A stretch of 49,472 nucleotides of DNA from a virus. Position numbers and translations under genes: made by a program. The notes under the pieces were generated by a model, which had not been told where the DNA came from, ran no database searches, and saw only the letters and a program-made list of their open reading frames with translations. Position 1 is the first letter of the stretch. Every line of letters starts with the position of its first letter. This document shows, one piece after another, positions 47,161 through 49,472 of this stretch. Location: IMG/VR virus record IMGVR_UViG_3300030616_000035, positions 1 to 49,472 of that record, one strand, 5' to 3'.

Positions 47161-47435
47161 TATACGGTTTTTTTAAAAGTCATATCTTGATGTTCGTAGT
47201 AACTTATAGTTTCTTGTGCAGCATATAAAACATTAAGTATCATAGGACATTGAATGTAATCTTCCCACTTATCGATATGTAATAACACTCTTATACCTTT
47301 ATCCCATTTTTCTACCCATTCTATGAAAGTGGTTAGGCTGTCATAATCTTTACTTTTTAATGCTGCTGTTATTGCAACGTCCATTATTCCCTCTATACCT
47401 TGTTCGATACAAAACATTTGTACACTTGATCTCAT
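47160..47435 (-). CDS. Unknown protein (91 aa)
   Basis: First gene after the promoter at 47477-47505; AAGGAG before ATG. A helical protein (IEQGIEGIMDVAITAALKSKDYDSLTTFIEWVEKWDKGIRVLLHI) without recognised motif. It is the first gene of a three-gene unit. Confidence 0.6.
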   Translation of the reverse strand: MRSSVQMFCIEQGIEGIMDVAITAALKSKDYDSLTTFIEWVEKWDKGIRVLLHIDKWEDYIQCPMILNVLYAAQETISYYEHQDMTFKKTV

Positions 47436-47476
47436 AACAACTCCTTTTTAAAATGAAAAATTAATCTTACATCTTA

Positions 47477-47505
47477 AGTATATTCCTTTTTTCAGAGAAA
47501 GTCAA
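47477..47505 (-). promoter_or_regulatory. Promoter, TTGACT-17-TATACT
   Basis: TTGACT (47505-47500) and TATACT (47482-47477) on the minus strand with a 17-bp spacer. It sits directly after the end of the 67-aa gene. Confidence 0.8.
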
Positions 47506-47508
47506 CTT

Positions 47509-47712
47509 TTATTTTATATCAAAAAGGTCAATAAGAAAATCAATGTGTTTTGCACCTTTGCCTTCCAACCAGTATCTGACATAACTAACAGAGTTATTAT
47601 TTCTTTTCATGTTATCAAGATCATTAAAAAACTTATCATGCTCAAGTTCTTTACTTGCAAGGTCCCTTTTATATTCGTTCAATTCTGCCGTTGTCATATT
47701 TAGTGATTTCAT
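47509..47712 (-). CDS. Small helical protein (67 aa)
   Basis: Single-gene unit with promoter at 47743-47771 and AGAGGAG before ATG. The product starts KSLNMTTAELNEYKRDLASKELEHDKFFNDLDNMKRNNNS, a charged helix, then YVRYWLEGKGAKHIDFLIDLFDI. Unknown function. Confidence 0.6.
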   Translation of the reverse strand: MKSLNMTTAELNEYKRDLASKELEHDKFFNDLDNMKRNNNSVSYVRYWLEGKGAKHIDFLIDLFDIK

Positions 47713-47742
47713 TTTAATCTCCTCTGTTTAAGGTACTCTCTA

Positions 47743-47771
47743 ATTATACTGCTTTTTTAGAAGAAAGTCAA
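47743..47771 (-). promoter_or_regulatory. Promoter, TTGACT-17-TATAAT
   Basis: TTGACT (47771-47766) and TATAAT (47748-47743) on the minus strand with a 17-bp spacer; the -35 box overlaps the stop of the pentapeptide gene. CTTAAACAGAGGAG follows downstream. Confidence 0.85.
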
Positions 47772-48139
47772 CTAGAAAGTTTTTTTATTTTAAAATTACA
47801 TTTCTCCATAGAAGCATGATTAAATAACGTGTCTCCAAAATCACAATTAATAAAGGACGCCTTATTAAGCACAGAGCTGCTAAAATCAGTCTTAACTAGT
47901 CCACAGGTAGTAAATGTTACCCCTATTAGATTAGATACCGTAAAATCAGCTCCGGAAAGCTCACAATCGATAAATTCAGCATTAGATAGATCGGTGAGAG
48001 TGAAATTATACCCCGATAGGTTCATATCGACTATAATAGCCTTACTTAATCGCGGGAGGATTTTAGTTTTATATTTCCTCCAGCGATTCCAATTATCTTT
48101 GCTCGTTTTAGTGAGTACCTCGTAATGTCTTTTTAGCAT
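47768..48139 (-). CDS. Pentapeptide repeat protein (123 aa)
   Basis: Residues about 30-115 show the A(D/N)LSx pentapeptide pattern (SGYNFTLTDLSNAEFIDCELSGADFTVSNLIGVTFTTCGLVKTDFSSSVLNKASFINC), which folds as a right-handed beta helix. These proteins can mimic DNA, as in gyrase inhibitors. Start ATG 48139 follows AAAAGGATTATT; a longer frame to 48154 would put that ribosome site inside the gene. Unrelated in sequence to the NSG-repeat protein. Confidence 0.8.
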   Translation of the reverse strand: MLKRHYEVLTKTSKDNWNRWRKYKTKILPRLSKAIIVDMNLSGYNFTLTDLSNAEFIDCELSGADFTVSNLIGVTFTTCGLVKTDFSSSVLNKASFINCDFGDTLFNHASMEKCNFKIKKLSS

Positions 48140-48158
48140 AATAATCCTTTTCAATTAA

Positions 48159-48178
48159 ACCCGGCTTTTACACCGGGT
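48159..48178 (-). terminator. Weak terminator hairpin
   Basis: ACCCGG and CCGGGT pair over 6 bp with an 8-base loop, followed on the minus strand by TTTAATT. It lies between the gene at 48189 and the pentapeptide gene, so some read-through is expected. Confidence 0.4.
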
Positions 48179-48188
48179 AATTTAGCAT

Positions 48189-48425
48189 TTATTTTGTTTT
48201 AGTATATCCAGGTAAACACCCAGTGTATTCTTCTTTTATTAGCTTACCTTCCTGTACTAACTCATCTAAAATCTTTTGTATAAAACTAACCGCTCTATTC
48301 CAAGATTTATATGGAGCACCTTTAAAACCACATAATGTATTTTCTGCAACATCAGTTACCCAAGTAAAAGTTTCTATATTGTTTATGTAGTCTAAAACTT
48401 TTTCTTTTGATGTTAGCTTTTTCAT
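48189..48425 (-). CDS. Winged-helix-like DNA-binding protein (78 aa)
   Basis: The pattern KEKVLDYINNIETFTWVTDVAENT followed by SWNRAVSFIQKILDELVQEGKLIKEEYTG, a helix-turn-helix then a strand wing, fits a small winged-helix DNA-binding protein. It is the gene directly left of the non-coding repeat region and has a strong promoter (48468-48496), so it is a candidate regulator of the early genes or of the repeats. AGGAG ahead of ATG. Confidence 0.6.
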   Translation of the reverse strand: MKKLTSKEKVLDYINNIETFTWVTDVAENTLCGFKGAPYKSWNRAVSFIQKILDELVQEGKLIKEEYTGCLPGYTKTK

Positions 48426-48467
48426 TTTCTTTCTCCTCGTTTAAGTTTGCGTTTACCTTACTATTTA

Positions 48468-48496
48468 ATTATACCGCTTTTTTCAGAAAAAGTCAA
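48468..48496 (-). promoter_or_regulatory. Promoter, TTGACT-17-TATAAT
   Basis: TTGACT (48496-48491) and TATAAT (48473-48468) on the minus strand with a 17-bp spacer. CTTAAACGAGGAG follows before the winged-helix gene. It opens the leftward early region. Confidence 0.85.
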
Positions 48497-48664
48497 CCCC
48501 TTTTTTAATTCTCGTTATAAATCAACGGCTTAGAAAGAAAACTCTGTAAGTCCTTGATTTCAGTATGTTACAGTTTGACCCCCCTGTGTTGAGGGTCTGT
48601 TACGCATTTTGTTGAGGGTTTGAGTCGAAAATATGTACGATATATCAATGAGTTACAGAGTTGA

Positions 48665-48827
<163 letters not shown>

Positions 48828-48871
48828 GGAGAGCTGTAAGTTTATGATATATCTCATAAGTTTTTTAGCCT

Positions 48872-49021
48872 ATCTGTAACAAAAACTGTATACAAAAAAA
48901 AGGTGTACCCGGGGACAGGTTTGAAATTTGGGTACCGTGGTACCAATGTACATTGGTTTGCTGGTAAAATCCCCCCAACGTACCCAAATAACATCTAAAT
49001 CTGTAACAAAAACGTTATACA
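48872..49021. repeat. 23-bp direct repeats flanking palindromes
   Basis: Both copies (48872-48894 and 48999-49021) begin ATCTGTAACAAAAAC and end TATACA; 21 of 23 bases match. Between them lie the palindromes at 48931-48957. Confidence 0.85.
48931..48957. repeat. Palindrome cluster
   Basis: GGTACC occurs at 48931-48936 and 48939-48944, directly followed by the 16-bp perfect palindrome ACCAATGTACATTGGT (48942-48957). A likely protein-binding site or cruciform. Confidence 0.85.
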
Positions 49022-49026
49022 TACTA

Positions 49027-49236
49027 TTACCACCCCACGCCTATAAAACTGTCTTTATCAACTCTCATTAAATCATAACCCATAAAAGAACAAATTCCAG
49101 TATTTTTAATGCTATAATTTAACTGATTTAAAATTATATTAAATTCTTTACGGCCTACAAAAATAATTTTAACATCCATATTTTTTAAAAATGCTCTTTT
49201 TAATTTAAAATTTATTTTGTCTAATAAGTATTCCAT
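49027..49236 (-). CDS. Small protein of unknown function (69 aa)
   Basis: The product is hydrophobic and basic at the start (YLLDKINFKLKRAFLKNMDVKIIFVGRKEFNIILNQLNYS) and ends FMGYDLMRVDKDSFIGVGW, an ending seen in small phage proteins. It stops right at the edge of the repeat region. AAAGGAG before ATG, overlapping the neighbour's end by position. Unknown function. Confidence 0.6.
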   Translation of the reverse strand: MEYLLDKINFKLKRAFLKNMDVKIIFVGRKEFNIILNQLNYSIKNTGICSFMGYDLMRVDKDSFIGVGW

Positions 49237-49248
49237 TTTAATGCTCCT

Positions 49249-49431
49249 TTATAATATCTGTTCAACAGAAACATATCCATTATAATAACTAGTAATATCA
49301 TTAATAACATCGTACTCTAATGCCGATCCCCTGGAAGAGTAAATACGCTTCGGTGCTTTTACAATATAATATTCTACTTCTTCATCTTTTTCTTTAACGA
49401 TTTCAATAGTTACTTTCTTTTTAGTTAGCAT
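49249..49431 (-). CDS. Small protein of unknown function (60 aa)
   Basis: Starts LTKKKVTIEIVKEKDEEVEYYIVKAPKRIYSSRGSALEYDVIND, a beta-rich basic/acidic protein without motif. AAGGAG before ATG, with the leader box GTTAAACAGAAGGAG further upstream, so its promoter is probably beyond the right edge. Unknown function. Confidence 0.6.
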   Translation of the reverse strand: MLTKKKVTIEIVKEKDEEVEYYIVKAPKRIYSSRGSALEYDVINDITSYYNGYVSVEQIL

Positions 49432-49472
49432 TTCAACACTCCTTCTGTTTAACGATTACATCTTTAACTCTA

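Overview
The window is part of a tailed double-stranded DNA phage or prophage genome with a siphovirus-type (long, non-contractile) tail. It is AT-rich and nearly all coding, with many ATGA and TAATG overlaps between genes. The set of terminase, portal, scaffold, P22-type coat protein, tail tube, frameshifted tail chaperone and tape measure is diagnostic. No integrase, repressor, tRNA or insertion sequence was recognised, so a virulent lifestyle is more likely, although the window cuts the genome at both ends. Sigma-70-type promoters (TTGACA or TTGACT, exactly 17 bp, TATAAT-like) and strong AGGAG or AAAGGA ribosome sites argue against a Bacteroidetes host. I cannot name the host. TAA, TAG and TGA all end genes, so the code looks standard.

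Layout. (1) 1-9479, plus strand: replication and recombination. In order: a primase/helicase cut by the left edge, a DNA methyltransferase, an SNF2-like helicase, a RuvC-like resolvase, an AddB/Cas4-like nuclease with a probable Fe-S cluster, a Sak4-like ATPase, an SSB-like protein and a family A DNA polymerase. A terminator hairpin sits just before the polymerase start. (2) 9476-30163, minus strand: the virion genes. Read in their direction of transcription (right to left) they are terminase small and large subunits, portal, head morphogenesis protein, scaffold, coat protein, head and neck proteins, tail terminator, tail tube, tail chaperones, tape measure, distal tail, tail tip and fibre. 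A plus-strand gene for an Asn-Ser-Gly pentapeptide-repeat protein, with its own promoter and terminator, interrupts this block at 24886-25857. (3) 30160-42497, minus strand: accessory genes. These include four glycosyltransferases, a metallophosphoesterase, a sulfotransferase, a lipase-3 hydrolase, an FkbM methyltransferase, an HD-domain nucleotidase, a sigma-region-4-like protein, a DUF5675-like protein and zinc-ribbon proteins. (4) 42508-49431, minus strand: many small, mostly unknown genes in short transcription units, probably early genes taking over the host. (5) 48497-49026: a non-coding region with direct repeats, palindromes, an 18-bp inverted repeat and a T28 tract, a candidate origin or control region.

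How it works together. The plus-strand genes copy and recombine the genome and the minus-strand block builds the particle. The small right-hand genes are driven by near-identical strong promoters at eight places between 38.7 and 48.5 kb, which points to immediate use of host sigma-70 polymerase. The coat and tail tube genes are each followed by hairpins that probably set protein ratios. A -1 slippery heptamer GGGTTTA directly before the stop of the tail chaperone gene would make the long chaperone needed for tail assembly. No classical endolysin, holin and spanin set was recognised; the DUF5675-like protein and a small single-span membrane protein are the best lysis candidates.
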